NCBI GenBank assembly: GCA_942159475.1
Contig: OW804097.1
Span: 4,183,685 to 4,247,684, forward strand
Direction of reading: 5' to 3'
DNA length: 64,000 nucleotides
Source: Sthenelais limicola
Taxonomy: Eukaryota; Annelida; Polychaeta; Phyllodocida; Sigalionidae
The notes under the pieces were generated by a model. The model was not told the DNA's origin. It did no database searches and worked only from the letters and a program-made list of their open reading frames with translations. Shown piece by piece: positions 43,467 through 55,146 of the stretch (its first letter is position 1; each line of letters begins with the position of its first letter). The translations under genes and the position numbers were made by a program.

Positions 43467-46286
43467 CTTCAGACTTGGGTAGTCCAAGGTCTCTTTTCAC
43501 AGTTGTTATTGTCCAAAGACAGACAGTACCTGTGCCTCTAGCAATTTTGCAGCTCAGCCTCAGACTGGAGTAGACATGTTTCTCATCAGACTCAAGACAA
43601 TCTGAAGCCCAGCTATTTCTGCTTTTCTTTGAGTGAATATTTCACAGTTTCAGCAACATTTCAAGCAAGTTAAATGGCCTTTTCTACCTACTTTCAACAT
43701 TTCTGTTCAGTAAAAGTCAGCACTCACTGGAGGTTATCTGGTTAACATGGTTCACCTCACTGTTGCAAGGTACCATCAACAGAGCACCTTCCCGCTCTCT
43801 CTTAACCAGGTACTACCCAGGTCTCCTACAGTGCAGACCATGTTTTAGCATGATTGGCTGTGCTGATCCTCTGTTGAGACATCACAGAGCAATTTATCCT
43901 AGATTTCTTTGATTATCCAGCCAAGTTTGAAGCAACACTCTATTTACCATCAATAGATTCTGGCCGTACAGCAAGTTCCGAGTTACCATCACTCGCAGGG
44001 CAAGCCTGGGCACAAGCGACACTTAGCGTTCAAATCAAATACTTTCCAGAATCCAGGATCTCCCAGTCATATAGAAGTAAATCTATATGTCATGTGGGAC
44101 AGAGCAACTGAATTCGGCATGTCACTCGTCTGACTTCTCGTTGTGTACTTTTAAGTGAGAAAGAAATCAGCCCGGAAATTTCTCTCTCTTCGTACCATTT
44201 CAATCTTTATGTAACCAAACTGGAGCTCTCTGTGTACATTGAGCTCTTACCAGGCTAGGGAAAGAAGAATCTGATGGCTTTGGAGCATTTCCTTGGCCTT
44301 TCTGATCTCCTCTTAGGTTGCACTGGAGGCATGGAAACATCCAAGCTGGTTGTTTCCTCGTCCGACCAGGCTTCCTATTCAACAGTACAAGGGGGCGCCA
44401 CTGGCAAAATGGATGTATCCATCTTAGTCTTTGGCCTCCCGCACTTTCTCCCATGGACTGTCACCACTTTAGTCTTATCTGCTATAGATAAAACCTTCCT
44501 GGGCCTGTCTGGCCTAGGCTTAGTGGTGGTGGGTCCTGGATCAGCTAAGGAAACCGCAGATTTATCAACAGATTTCCCTTGTCAACCCCCTCGCCTCCTT
44601 CGAGGTCTCTGCTTATTCCAAGAAGTTTGAGAAAGATCTACAGCACTTCCTCCCCCTCCTTTCCATTCGGACAATCTGGGGTCTGCCTGTAGTGTTCTTT
44701 CCCTTCTCGGACCTCATGGGACATTCCTTCACTGCCACTTTTCAACCATCTTCCAGTCTTAGAATATTCCAACCTGCCTTCCCCAGCTTCTGACATTCAG
44801 GTTCAAAATGCAAGTAGGCAGCTTGCATCAGACCATCCTCATCAAAAGTCAGTTTCAGGTAGTCTTCTCATGAGACCTTCAGCGGCTCCAGTTCATAGGT
44901 GGTACTTCCTATGAACTGTCATATCTTTCTGATTTCTCACCAGCTACTGGACGAATTGTAGATGGGTGCCACGGCGATTTCTCGTCTCCTGATACATAAG
45001 TACGCAGGATTCCCAAGGCAAAACCCTTCAGCAATTCCTGGTCTGACTCGCACATGAACATCTTTATGTTTCTGAGTCACTGATACTATCCAGTTTAGCA
45101 AGAGTTAGAGATCTGGCTAGGTAACTAGATTTCTCCATGTCACCTTCAACCTATTCTCCCATCATCTCACCTCAAAGGATTTCACAGAGGATTCTATTCT
45201 TCGTTCTTGGATTTTTCCCCAGTTGAATACCAGTTCCTATCCAAGAATAGCAATCCTTACCATTCAAGACTACAGTCATGGACCCAGTCTTGTGTTCAGT
45301 CACCTTGGGACCACTGAGCACGAAACATGTAATCCTGTCTGTCCTGTAGCTCCGAACAAAGCATACTCCAATAAGTGAAAATGAGTGTACCCTCTCCCAT
45401 TACACACACCATATGAGCCAAAAACATAGGTGGTGCATGAGGAAGGGAATCATAGAATTTCCAAGGAAATATCCATGACCACCCACTCCCATTGGGGCAT
45501 ACCATCTGTTCCTGGACTATTAGATAATCCAGAATCTCCAAAGTTCTCTTTTGCAACACTGAAACTTTCTGCATTAGGGCAATCTCATGGGAAACCATTT
45601 CCATCCCAAGAATTGACCCCTCCACAGCTTGGAATTCAGTCTGTCCCCAGCTTACTACCAGGGCCAGTATCCGAATCTTCCCTCAGGAAAGGTATTTCCC
45701 TCCGGCAGTGAACTAGTATCTCTGGATTTCGGTCAGGGTTGCCCTTTTTGGTTGGCTTGCCCTCCCTACTCCCAGTGCCTAGGCACTAACCTCCAGCTTC
45801 TGTACTACACATAGATTACCTTTGGACTATGGTACTATGAAGTAGTTTTGTCCATCGAGGCTTACAAGGTTTCCTTAAAATCCTGGCCCCTGGCCTGGTC
45901 TTTTATGAAAATCCTCGGAAAATCCTCCTTTCCTCCTACCCTGCAAGGACTGCAAAGCCTGCATATGCAATGACTGTACTCAAAAACCTTGGGCACTGAA
46001 GTAGTTATTGCCAATAACTACCTACAGGATTCCCAAAGGCATATTTCCAGTCATTGCCACAGCTTCAGAATCAACCCATAACAAGAGCTATAGGAGGTCT
46101 GGATGCTTTTCTATTCTGCTAACCCATAGTTCAAATAAATGGACAAGAGATTCTGTCCCATCATGATGAGATCCTTTCAGACCCAGCAAATTCCCAGAAT
46201 AATGTGAGCTCAGTGCCTAGTGAATTGTAAATCACCACTTGCATAGAACACACTGCCCAGGCATATGCTTGCTCTTGGGAACATCT

Positions 46287-46391
46287 TGCCCTGAAATCCG
46301 AAATTCCAATCTGAAAATCCAAAATTCCAAATCCAAAATTCCAAATCCGAAAATCCAAAATTCCAAATCCAAAATCCAAAATCCAAAATTC
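46287..46391. repeat. Short tandem repeat (AAAATTCCAAATCC-like)
   Basis: Six or more irregular copies of a 7-14 bp unit (AAAATTCC, AAATCC). It lies near the 5' end of the LTR element. Confidence 0.75.
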
Positions 46392-46558
46392 TAGATGCAA
46401 AATTGCACTACTGAAATCCATGATTCCAGATCAAGGGACAAGGGACATTGCAAGGATTTTTCAGCATGAAAAGTCCAAGCAAATCTTGATTCCTCAGAGA
46501 ATCTCACGGGGCCACAGCAGCAGAGGAGTTGAGGCTAAGAATTGGTCACGGCACCAAT

Positions 46559-47022
46559 TGTAGTGTTCTTCCAACACAACCCAGGTTCGGACTTAGCAAA
46601 GAACAACAAGAACACAAGCTTAACTTCATTCTTGGTTTATTCACACAACCCTCCGCCGGCCTCTTGCCTGAAACTAGGCTCAGAGGGCTCCTAGGTAATT
46701 CAACTCCCTAAGAGTTCATGGTGTTTAATGGAAACATACAGCATACATACACAATGATATGATGAAATAGTACATGCTGAGGGATGAAGCATAAATCACA
46801 GACACTTGTACACATATTGAAACATTATGGTAAATAGTATTGAACTCCATACCTAAGTCTTGATAGGTAATAGTTACATTGATCATGTAGATTGATGAGA
46901 TATAAATGCAATGGCTTTAGTAGTACTACAAACAGTAGTGACCTCTGTTGTTATTCAGTGGAACTAATCAACAGTACCAGATATAAGATACAATGGCCCC
47001 TAGAGTATTGAATATCACTACA
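46559..47022 (-). repeat. 5' LTR of the non-autonomous element
   Basis: 464 bp. It ends next to the putative primer-binding site. Small differences from 42149-42608 (for example GGACTTAGC against GGACCCTGC) suggest moderate age. Confidence 0.9.
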
Positions 47023-47026
47023 GAAC

Positions 47027-47760
47027 TAGCTATATTGATAACAAATATTTTGCACGATCCATGAAAGGGCTGGACCAAAAGATCCTAAACGCGATCTTGG
47101 CCAACCTTGACTGGGAGAATTTTTATCTCTGTACTGACCCAAATGTCTGTTGGGATATCATGCTCAACAGAATAAATCTCTACTTTGATATAATGTGCCC
47201 CATGAAGCAATTTAATAACATTAGAAAAAAGCCAGAATGGCTTACAAAAGAAATCGCATCCATGATGAATGAATAGGATAAATTATTTAGGCTGGCGAAA
47301 GCCAAGAATGATAGAGAAATTCTCATTCGTGCAAAATATATAAGAAACAGAGTCAATAACATGTGTAGAAATAAGAAGAATATGCTGATAAGCAGCAAAC
47401 TCGAGTTAAACAAAGATAACCCCAGAGCCCTTTGGAAATCAATTAATAATGTTATTTGTCCAGAAAAATCAAAAAAGACAATTGAAATTCAGTTAGTCGA
47501 CAAAAAAGGGAAGCAAGTCCCTCCTGGGCAGGTTCCTGCCATGTTTAATAATTTCTTTGTAAAAGTCTGGCCAATAATATTAGTGAACCCTCGGCCCAAG
47601 AAACTGAAGACCTACAAAAATCGTCCAAAAAACAGGCCAACCAGCCCCCCGAGACTCTAAAAAACAGGAAAATGGAATTTAGATTAATATCTCCAAAAGA
47701 GGTTTTGAATATCCTGAAAAAAATTGATCCACATAAGAGCTCTGGAGTTATTAAGTTACC
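47027..47760 (+). pseudogene. LINE fragment: endonuclease-to-RT linker region
   Basis: Frames 47061-47276 (KPEWLTKEIASMMNE, then a stop) and 47361-47570 (NPRALWKSINNVICPEKSK, MFNNFFVK) match the linker that precedes the RT of CR1/jockey LINEs. The continuation near 47700 reads KKIDPHKSSG, the start of the RT domain, and breaks off there. Stops and frame changes show it is dead. Confidence 0.75.
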
Positions 47761-47970
47761 TTTATCAAGAAAGAATTTTTTAATATGAATTTTGAACATA
47801 TTATTGTCCTGAATGTTATGTAACCTAGTAGGTAAATTATTCCAAGTTAAAGCAGTTTGGAAATGCAGGGATTGTCTATTTGATTCCTTTTTTTGGAATA
47901 ATGTACAAGACTTTGCCTGAAAGCCTGAATGTGCCAAGGTCACATGCAGAGGCAAGAAGGATACTGGCAA
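47761..47970 (-). pseudogene. LINE RT C-terminal fragment, opposite strand
   Basis: The minus-strand frame carries SLHFQTALTWNNLPTRLHNI and FKIHIKKFFLD, the typical last residues of a CR1/jockey-type LINE ORF2. It abuts the plus-strand LINE at about 47760, a head-to-head junction of two fragments. Confidence 0.7.
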
Positions 47971-48069
47971 ATAGCAGGGGACGATGTGATTGCCAGGTCG
48001 CTATTTGTTTACATGTTTGTATCTCAAATAGGGTGGCTTAATTCAACAAATCAGACAAAGAGGTAGTCA

Positions 48070-48482
48070 TATGTGATCCGTTTTAGGAAAATGAGTCATA
48101 AGTCGCAAAATATGAATTTTGAGATATCATCATATCTGAAAAGAGGAGATCAAGCCGATTCCAATGATAATAAAGAGTCCAATATTCTAATAAATATTTC
48201 CATATTTTAAGTTTGATATTTTTATTTTTGACAAAAAATGTTGTAATATTTCTGGTAGACAATAACCAGTAAAGTAACTGAATATACTCCATATGTGGAC
48301 CTTTAAAACGAAATGATATATTATTTATAATGTCCTAAACTTTGATATATGGATTGATACAACCATAAGTGATAAACTCGCCAAGAATCAGAACATTCCA
48401 ATAAAGTGATCTTGTAAAATAAACACTTTGGAAAATATAATTTTTGCGACTTATGACTCATTTTCCTGAAACACATCACATA
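48070..48482. mobile_element. MITE family B, copy 2, complete
   Basis: Terminal inverted repeats of about 40 bp: AAAATGAGTCATAAGTCGCA at the left and TGCGACTTATGACTCATTTT at the right. The interior matches 55147-55558 and the split copy at 2634-4640. Non-coding. Confidence 0.85.
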
Positions 48483-48529
48483 TGTCTTCATTGATCGTAA
48501 ATTGCTGGTAGTGACACTGCTTCCTACCA

Positions 48530-49640
48530 ACATAAGATAAGATAAGATAATTCTTTATTTGCCATAGAGTGTTTGACAAAAAGGTTGCGTTCTTCTCAAG
48601 TGGAGGTCTTCCCGAACATGCCTTTCTTTGTTACCTTTTTTCTTGGTTACATTTGGGTTACATTTTGACTAAGCTAGCTACGCTCATATTAAACACTATA
48701 AGTATTAAACAGTATTGTTAAGAAAACAATTAGTTAATTAATTCATTCGAAAGATCAATCAATCATTAAATTTTTCCATGTGTACATCTCAAAAAGAAGT
48801 GTACTCATGAAAGGCTGCATGTACAAGGTGCTGGTAACAAACGGTATAATCATGTGAGGTATACAATTATTGAGCATCATTGTAAAAATAGAGAAGAAAT
48901 TGAGAAACAAAGCGCGGAACATACAACAATAATCCTTACAACAACCCAGAATTTTGAATTTTTGTTGTTCTGGGGGTGATTGTTTTTAAATTTCTGCGAC
49001 CCCCTGCATGACTCCTGGTCCCAAGTTTTCTATTATCTAAGTTATTTTGATTTTTTGCTAAATGATGTGCTATTTCAATGATGTGTCTTTCTCTTCTGTC
49101 GCTGAGAGGCAGAATGTTTAAGAGTTTGTGTTCATTTGTAACATTGTCGAATTTATTTTTATCAAAGATAGTACGTAATGCCGAATTTTGTAGTACTTGT
49201 AATTTATGAAGAAGATATTTAGGTCCCGAGTCATAGATAAAGTCGCAGTAATCAAAGTGTGGTAAAACAGCCATCTTGTATAGATCTTGGCATGCTTTTT
49301 TGGTCAATGAGTTTTTCGCTTTATAAAGTAGTCTAATTTTTAGGGAAACTTTTTTTATTAGATTTTGCAAGTGGGGTTTGCAGGAGAGTGAATAATCCAA
49401 TAAAAAGCCTAAATATTTGTATTCTGTAACTTTCATGAGATTGGATGTCCCAAGTCTCAGGGAGGAGACACAATCAGTTTTGTACGTAGGAGAAATGGCA
49501 AAGTTTATCACACTGCATTTATCAGCATTTAAGGAAATCTTGTTGTGACGGCACCAGGCACTAATATTATGGAGGTCTTCTTGGATTTTTGAATTTGCTT
49601 CACGTTCTTCTATATGGTTAACAAAATGTCTGCTGCCATT
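48530..49640 (-). pseudogene. LINE 3' part: RT C-terminal domain and microsatellite tail
   Basis: The frame 48936-49511 encodes YKYLGFLLDYSLSCKPHLQN, ALRTIFDKNKFDN and RRERHIIEIAHH, typical of the region after the RT palm in CR1/jockey-type LINEs. The 3' end at about 48530-48552 is a (TAAGA)n repeat, the usual kind of tail for such elements. The 5' part is missing. Confidence 0.82.
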
Positions 49641-50147
49641 ACCAGGGACAGACTGGAAGAGCTATGACTACCATAAAAGGGAGCTGTACAATTTTCTGGC
49701 GTAAACTGTTATCATCACATATTAAAATGTTTTGGTACTGATTCCGGAATCAATAAAATACAAGAGTGAAACTGTCTCTTGTTATGTTATGGTGCATAAT
49801 AATGTAGATCAACACAATAATGTGGAAATAGTCTAAAGATCAAATCGTTTCTGATTTTTGCAAACAAATGATTTGTTCTGTTGTGTCATTTGGACTGTAA
49901 CTTAAAGCATCAGAAATATCCTTATTTCAGGGCAGAAACATCTTAAAATGCTCCTTCTGATTCAGGCATGCTTCTCCCTTCAATGTCCATGTCCTAATAT
50001 CACCTTAGGAAAAAATTTAGCCAAGAAATTGCAGTGCCCCTTGCAGAATATAACCATTTAAAACGTCTCCTTGTGTTTAATTAGTTTTTAAAGCTTCCTA
50101 ATTTCTTTAAAAAGCATCAGACGTTGGTCCACTAATATGCCACTTCT
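49641..50147. other. Non-coding, nothing recognised
   Basis: Between the LINE and the DIRS-type element. It may contain the leader of the latter. Confidence 0.4.
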
Positions 50148-50753
50148 ATGATTGCCACTGACAAATGGAAATTAGTAACACTGATACTGACACCTTGCTC
50201 GGCGGCTGCAGATCTGGGCCGTGTGCAAGACCTGGCGAAGCTTTGGCCCAAGGCGCACATCGTTCTGGAGAAAAAACACGAGGAGCTATCAATTCGTGAG
50301 TTATTACACGGCTGTATATCTGTAATGAATTATTTGCTATCTTGTAGAGTGGATGCACATGGGTACGGTCAGCATATCGCCTTTATTTCTAAGAAGTCTA
50401 TGGGGAAAGAGTTTGTACGTCAGGCAGTCATCCGCTATGAGCGAGCCATCACCGATAGTGTGGTGAATGGGGATCTGCGCGGTTGGGTTCAGGTGGACCC
50501 GGCCTTGGCTATCACATACTTCAGCCTGGAGAATATGAAACTGTTCAGACAACTGAGAACACCCGCCAGGTCTGTAAGTGCTCAGGGAAATGGGCGCTTC
50601 AGGGCCAGGCCAATCTATCGCCGCTTGTCCAACGATGGTAAATACAACCCTTTATTTGACATTAAAAACTGGGCAGATGACATCTGTTGGATTTATAATT
50701 ATCCTTCTCACGCCAAGAAATGTAAATCTCCATGCCCTTGCCGCCATGTGTGA
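50148..50753 (+). pseudogene. DIRS-type element: gag-like ORF
   Basis: 201 residues. The C-terminus has CWIYNYPSHAKKCKSPCPCRH, which reproduces the Cys/His finger usual at the end of DIRS-order gag proteins. The N-terminal start may be truncated. Confidence 0.65.
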
Positions 50754-51505
50754 TACCTCCCACACAGGCGATGTGTGTGAGGCGCACACCTCATTTAGCT
50801 GGCCTGAACTCTCCTGTGGAGGAGGGCGGGTTTAGCGACGTAAGCAACCAAGATGGCCTCCCCACACATGTGTGGGTGGAAAATGCCTTGAAACTCGATC
50901 AAGTTCATCATATAGGGGAGGTTCCATCACAGATGAGGCTGACAGCTTGGTGTAATTTCTTAAAATTCGACTCCGACTGGGACCGAGACGCCCTCTTCAT
51001 TCTGGATGGCGTAGTAAATGGTTTCCGCCTTGTGAACGATCCACTCTCCTTGGAGCCTTACGCCGTGGACAATTATAACTCTTTTTTTGCTGTGAATGCT
51101 TTCCATAAGCTTGACTGTTTGATTAAATCTGAGATTGCCTCCGGAAGAATCTCCATAGTCTCAGAAAAACCTACATGTGTGCACGCCCTCAGTGTCGTCA
51201 AGAAGCCTGACGGGGGCGTGCACCCTATCACCGATTGCAGCAAACCCAATAACATCTCCATCAATTATCATACCAGCCACATCACATCCCGCTTCAGCCT
51301 TCTGTCAGTAGACGACGTCATGGCCCAGGTACGCCCAGGTGACTATATGGGAGTGATAGACCTAGAGAGTGCCTACAGATCCATCAACATTCACCCTAGT
51401 CAGCGTCAATATTTTGGCCTGGCTCGGGAAATAGATGGTGAGCTATGTTACTTAGTGGATAAAGCCATCTGCTGGGGCGTCAGCAGCTCCTTTTGTCTTC
51501 AATAG
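50732..51505 (+). pseudogene. DIRS-type element: reverse transcriptase, N-terminal part
   Basis: It contains VVKKPDGGVHPITDCSKPNN, FSLLSVDDV and MGVIDLESAYRSINIHPSQR, the fingers and first palm motif (catalytic Asp in VIDLESAY). A stop at 51503-51505 separates it from the rest of the RT. Confidence 0.8.
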
Positions 51506-51527
51506 AATTACTACATGTATCTCTCGG

Positions 51528-52277
51528 ATGTTGTCCAGGAGAGGTTATAATTGTGTGAACTATTTAGACGAGTTGGGGTCACTCATTGGAAGGGACAAAG
51601 GACGCCCAGAGTTATGTTATATCCACTCTCAGGTCGCTTGGATTCTATGTGTCATGGAAGAAAGTTTCTTATCTGAGTCACCTCTGCAAATTCCTGGGAA
51701 TATGGCTAGGGAGTGTCTCCATGAAGCTAAACTCTCAGCCAAATTACTGTTCTTCAGAAACCACCATCGAGCCACAAAAATCCAGATCCAACGCCTCACA
51801 GGATTATTATCTCACTGTGGGAAGGTGGTGGCAGGGGGGCGTGTCTACATTAACAGTGTATTCGATTTATTGAAATCATTACGCCCATTGGGTCTCATCT
51901 TCATCTTCATCTTCACGGCCAGCCTGGATGACAGGGCGTATTTGGGCTCCTTCTACCAGGTCAACGCTGAATATATTGGGTTCAGGCTACTGCAGTCCCA
52001 ATGTGAGATTAATATTCCTCCCTGCTGCTTCCACAGTATCTCCGCTCATGAAATATGTGCCATAGCTGCTTCTTTCAATGTGGGCCTCCAGGCTCATGAC
52101 TTCAACGATAAAGGCATTTTGGTTACCTGCAACACTAAAGTGACTGTTCATATGCTGACTAAAGGGCGTGCCCAGTGTGTCCATCTCCAGGATATATTAA
52201 AAAGCTTATTCCACTTGTGTCATAGGAAAAATGTCTTATTAGTCCCTTGTCTTCTATCTTCCTTACAGGATGCCTAG
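51528..52277 (+). pseudogene. DIRS-type element: RT C-terminal part and RNase H region
   Basis: CVNYLDELGSLIG lies where the YLDD catalytic box is expected, so the second Asp is replaced by Glu. KIQIQRLTGLLSHCGKVVAG and the later HEICAIAASFNVGLQAHDFN follow the DIRS RT-RNase H pattern. Confidence 0.75.
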
Positions 52278-53213
52278 ACCTGGAGGTCCAACGTCTCCAA
52301 TGGGAGGTGTTAGCCACCACTACAAAGTCTGTGGAGAAAAGCCAATGGAATCAATATCACTCCTTCTGTAATATCAACTCTCTTCTACCAATTCCTGTGA
52401 CGACGTTGACAGTAAGCAGGTATCTTGCCTATATAGGTTGTGTTAAAAAACTAGCCTTTAGCACCATCAACAACAATTTTTCGGCTCTGAATCATCTGTC
52501 TAAATTCCATGGAGGCCCGGACCTATGAGATGATTTCCAGCTATCTCTAGTCCTGAGGGGTCTCAAATGTGCTCTGGGCTCCGTCACTCGTCCAAAGGAA
52601 CCTCTACTGCCCCAGGAGATCAGTCTTCAGCAACTCAGTGTGCAGTGTGGGCGGGCGTGGTGCTTTGCTTCCGCACCCTCCTCCGCAAGTCACACAGCTT
52701 TCAATCACCTGGGGACGCCCACCTGCTGCTACATAGAGACATCTCCTTTGAGGACGACTGGGTCTTGGTCCAGGTGAATTCATCAAAAACTGACCTGCAG
52801 GGCACATGACCTTTCATCTCGCCAGTTTGTTGTTGTAGTTCTCCTTTGTGTTTGTATACCGCCCTTCGATGCCTGTTTGCTGCCTGTCCAGCTCTGCCTT
52901 ATTCTCCATTGATATCTCTGCAGGGGGGCGTACCTGTACCTTACTCAACGGCGTTGCCCTTGCTCAAGAGTGAGCGGCGTGCGTGAGAAAGGACACCGGC
53001 GGGCGTGAGAAAGGACATCGGCCGTCACAGCTTGAGGAGGGGCTCCGCCACGTTTATGCATGTAATAATAATAATTTACAGGATATCCGCATGGCCGGGG
53101 ACTGGCAATCCATGGCGGTCCTGCAGTACCTGGCTTCTCCTCTTCCCTATCGTCGAGCCTTGGAAGCAAAAATGGTGTCAATTCTAAGCTCTCTCGCCTT
53201 ACCATCTCTATAA
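52247..53213 (+). pseudogene. DIRS-type element: tyrosine recombinase, broken
   Basis: The N-terminal SAM-like part is at 52247-52528 (VTTLTVSRYLAYI). The catalytic part is split: LCFRTLLRKSH holds the first Arg (about 52660-52700), RHSLRRGSATF the His-x-x-Arg box (53022-53058), and GDWQSMAVLQYL the Trp and nucleophile Tyr (53100-53140). An AAT-repeat slip at about 53065-53080 shifts the frame between the last two boxes. Confidence 0.8.
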
Positions 53214-53633
53214 AAAAAAAACTGGGTCTGGGCGCATAGCTCAATATTTCTCCTGACTAAACATCTAAGCTGGACTGACCAGAAATATCAAGAACAATGC
53301 CAAAACGATTCAACTAAGAAAAGGTTTCTGCTAAATATTTGTATTACATATTATGCTTTTTGCATTTGTCTGGATATCTTCGGCAGTGTCGATGATTTGC
53401 ATTTCAACTTTTCTCTACCTGCTTATAAGGTTGTCTGTTATATTATTTCCAGCATTATATTTACCTAAGGACTCAATGAAAAATGTCCACGTTATATTCC
53501 TGAACATTTCAAGATCTGCAGAGTTCCTCAATTTGATATATTGTGATGCTCAAAGACTCAATAACAACCTTTCAAACTTATTTCCTTGTTCCGTCTGATT
53601 CATGAAGGGATACAGATTGGAGATATTACTTAC
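53214..53633. other. Non-coding, nothing recognised
   Basis: AT-rich sequence after the DIRS-type element. Confidence 0.4.
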
Positions 53634-53663
53634 CCTTACTGGCGTCAGGATCAGGTGTATTGT
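53634..53663 (-). other. Candidate 30-nt micro-exon
   Basis: Acceptor CTTTTCAG and donor GG|GTAAGTAATATC. If translated in phase 1 it reads (x)NTPDPDASK. A 5-nt version (TAAGG, acceptor GCCAG) is the alternative. It shares CTGACGCCA with the candidate exon at 59242-59273. It is the nearest non-array unit upstream of the 222-bp array, ignoring transposons. Confidence 0.4.
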
Positions 53664-54010
53664 CTGAAAAGTCAGCATGAAGTGTTATGGAGCTAATGGT
53701 TCATAATACGACTATTTGTGTATCTAAATGTTGTTAGCACCAGCTCGTGAGGCATATATATATATGGGGTCATATCGTGAACGGACTCATGAACTACCAA
53801 CCAGAACTGCCAGCTGCTTGGTAACATCAAGCGCGCAAAGCCTATACTAGTGTTTTCAAACACTCAAACGAAAGCTGTCACACAGTCGGTGTCGCTTGGG
53901 AATTTGTTTACTTACACATGAATATTGACGTTTTAAATGGGAATTCTGGTTATCATTGGAACTCATGGCACACGTTATTATAAGGGATAAAGATTGGAGA
54001 TATAACTTAC

Positions 54011-54015
54011 CCTTA
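54011..54015 (-). other. Candidate 5-nt micro-exon TAAGG
   Basis: A long pyrimidine tract (CTTTTTCTCTTCCTCACGCCAG) precedes TAAGG and GTAAGT. The surroundings resemble 53634-53663. Confidence 0.3.
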
Positions 54016-54100
54016 CTGGCGTGAGGAAGAGAAAAAGATTAAATAAGTCATGTTTAATTGACTATTGCCAGTTAAAATACATAGTTTACAATATGAATAT

Positions 54101-54137
54101 TTATAGAATAGAATAGAACAGAATAGAAAGTCTTTTA
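54101..54137. repeat. (TAGAA)n-type tail repeat
   Basis: ATAGAATAGAATAGAACAG run, followed by a LINE-tail-like sequence. Probably the 3' end of a lost LINE. Confidence 0.5.
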
Positions 54138-54351
54138 TTTGTCTTTGGTTAATTACAGTAGAAATGACAAATGGGTTGACATGCTTATGTGTCGATAATT
54201 ATGGTTCTGAGCACCTGTACTAGTTTTGGTTTTGTATTATGATTGTTATCATGTTTATCTTTATTTCTGATGCTTTGAGATGAATCAATGTTCCCATATT
54301 TATGATTAAGGAAGGATTGATGAAACAGATGATGAGTAAAGTATTACTTAC

Positions 54352-54354
54352 CTC
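54352..54354 (-). other. Candidate 3-nt micro-exon GAG
   Basis: On the minus strand TTCCATTTCTTCTCTCGG, then CCAATTGATAG, GAG, GTAAGTAATAC. It has the same layout as the array units, with a strong pyrimidine tract. Confidence 0.45.
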
Positions 54355-54561
54355 CTATCAATTGGCCGAGAGAAGAAATGGAACATGAGTTTAATGATAA
54401 TTATAATGTAATATTCAAAGGTTTTGTCATTATTTATCAACCACAAAATTAAGAAGTCTCTTGAAATAGAATTTGCAATATGAAGCAACTGATATATATA
54501 TATGGTCTATTTAAGGTAGTTATTGAGACATCACACTAGGTATTACTAGGGAATTACTTAC

Positions 54562-54570
54562 GTGTCGTTC
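54562..54570 (-). other. Candidate 9-nt micro-exon
   Basis: Acceptor AATCTTCCTACAG, exon GAACGACAC, donor GTAAGTAATTCC. The length is a multiple of three. The donor side matches the array units. Confidence 0.45.
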
Positions 54571-54815
54571 CTGTAGGAAGATTTTGAGTAAAAGAAAAGA
54601 TTGTTTGTTATTTAAGTTCACTCAGGTTATTGACCTCATTGAAGTCTATTGAAAAATAATGGGGTATGGGAATTGCAGGAATTCTCATGACAACAGTTTG
54701 CGTTTTCTATCAGTACTGTTATCGTATGTAGTCATATTTTTATTGTTTTGAAATTATTTTTGATTAATTAAGTCATTGACACATGGAAAAGGTAACATGA
54801 GATGGTTTCACTTAC

Positions 54816-54818
54816 CCC
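54816..54818 (-). other. Candidate 3-nt micro-exon GGG
   Basis: TTATTTCATCCCTTCCACTA (likely branch point CTAAT) then GCATAG, GGG, GTAAGTGAAACC. Its TTATTTCAT block is also found at the same place in the 222-bp units, which suggests common descent. Confidence 0.45.
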
Positions 54819-55146
54819 CTATGCATTAGTGGAAGGGATGAAATAAGAAATCATTAAGATAATTAAGATTTTAAGTACCAATTGTTATGTTGTTACATTT
54901 TAACCATGCCAGAAAAGGTTTCTCAGAAAAGAATTTGCAATATGAAGTAATTGATATGGTCGATATTATTATAGAGTCATGTACATCCACGGACGTGGAG
55001 TAAGTAATTAAAAATCTTTGAGAACAGCAAAGTACTTATATATCATGAAGTTTAGTATTTGTATTGAGGTAAGTGATTATTGTTTTTATATCGAGAATCC
55101 CGGTAGTCTGAGTGGTTAGGTGATTATAGGTAGGAAATGAAACCCT

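Larger units (their letters stand above)
42149..47022 (-). mobile_element. Non-autonomous LTR retrotransposon with 4-bp target duplication
   Basis: Two direct LTRs (42149-42608 and 46559-47022) begin TGTAGTG and end CACTACA. GAAC flanks both sides (42145-42148 and 47023-47026). On the minus strand the 5' LTR is followed by ATTGGTGCCGTGACC (plus 46544-46558), a plausible primer-binding site, and the 3' LTR is preceded by a purine run AAAAAAGAGGGGGAG (plus 42611-42625), a polypurine tract. The 3.95-kb interior has no RT, integrase or protease signature and no long frame, so it depends on a helper or is a decayed internal region. Confidence 0.88.
50148..53213 (+). mobile_element. Decayed DIRS-type tyrosine-recombinase retroelement
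   Basis: Gag-like, RT/RNase H and tyrosine recombinase pieces follow one another on the plus strand in four or more frames. The combination of a DIRS-like RT with a tyrosine recombinase in place of an integrase identifies the order DIRS (DIRS or Ngaro-like). Frame breaks lie near 51505, 52260, 52530, 52810 and 53060, so the copy is inactive. No terminal repeats were recognised. Confidence 0.82.

Noticed and set aside
44274..44630. 118-residue plus-strand frame and neighbours within the LTR element
   Set aside because: Antisense to the element's orientation and without family signature; most likely chance frames in C/T-rich DNA.
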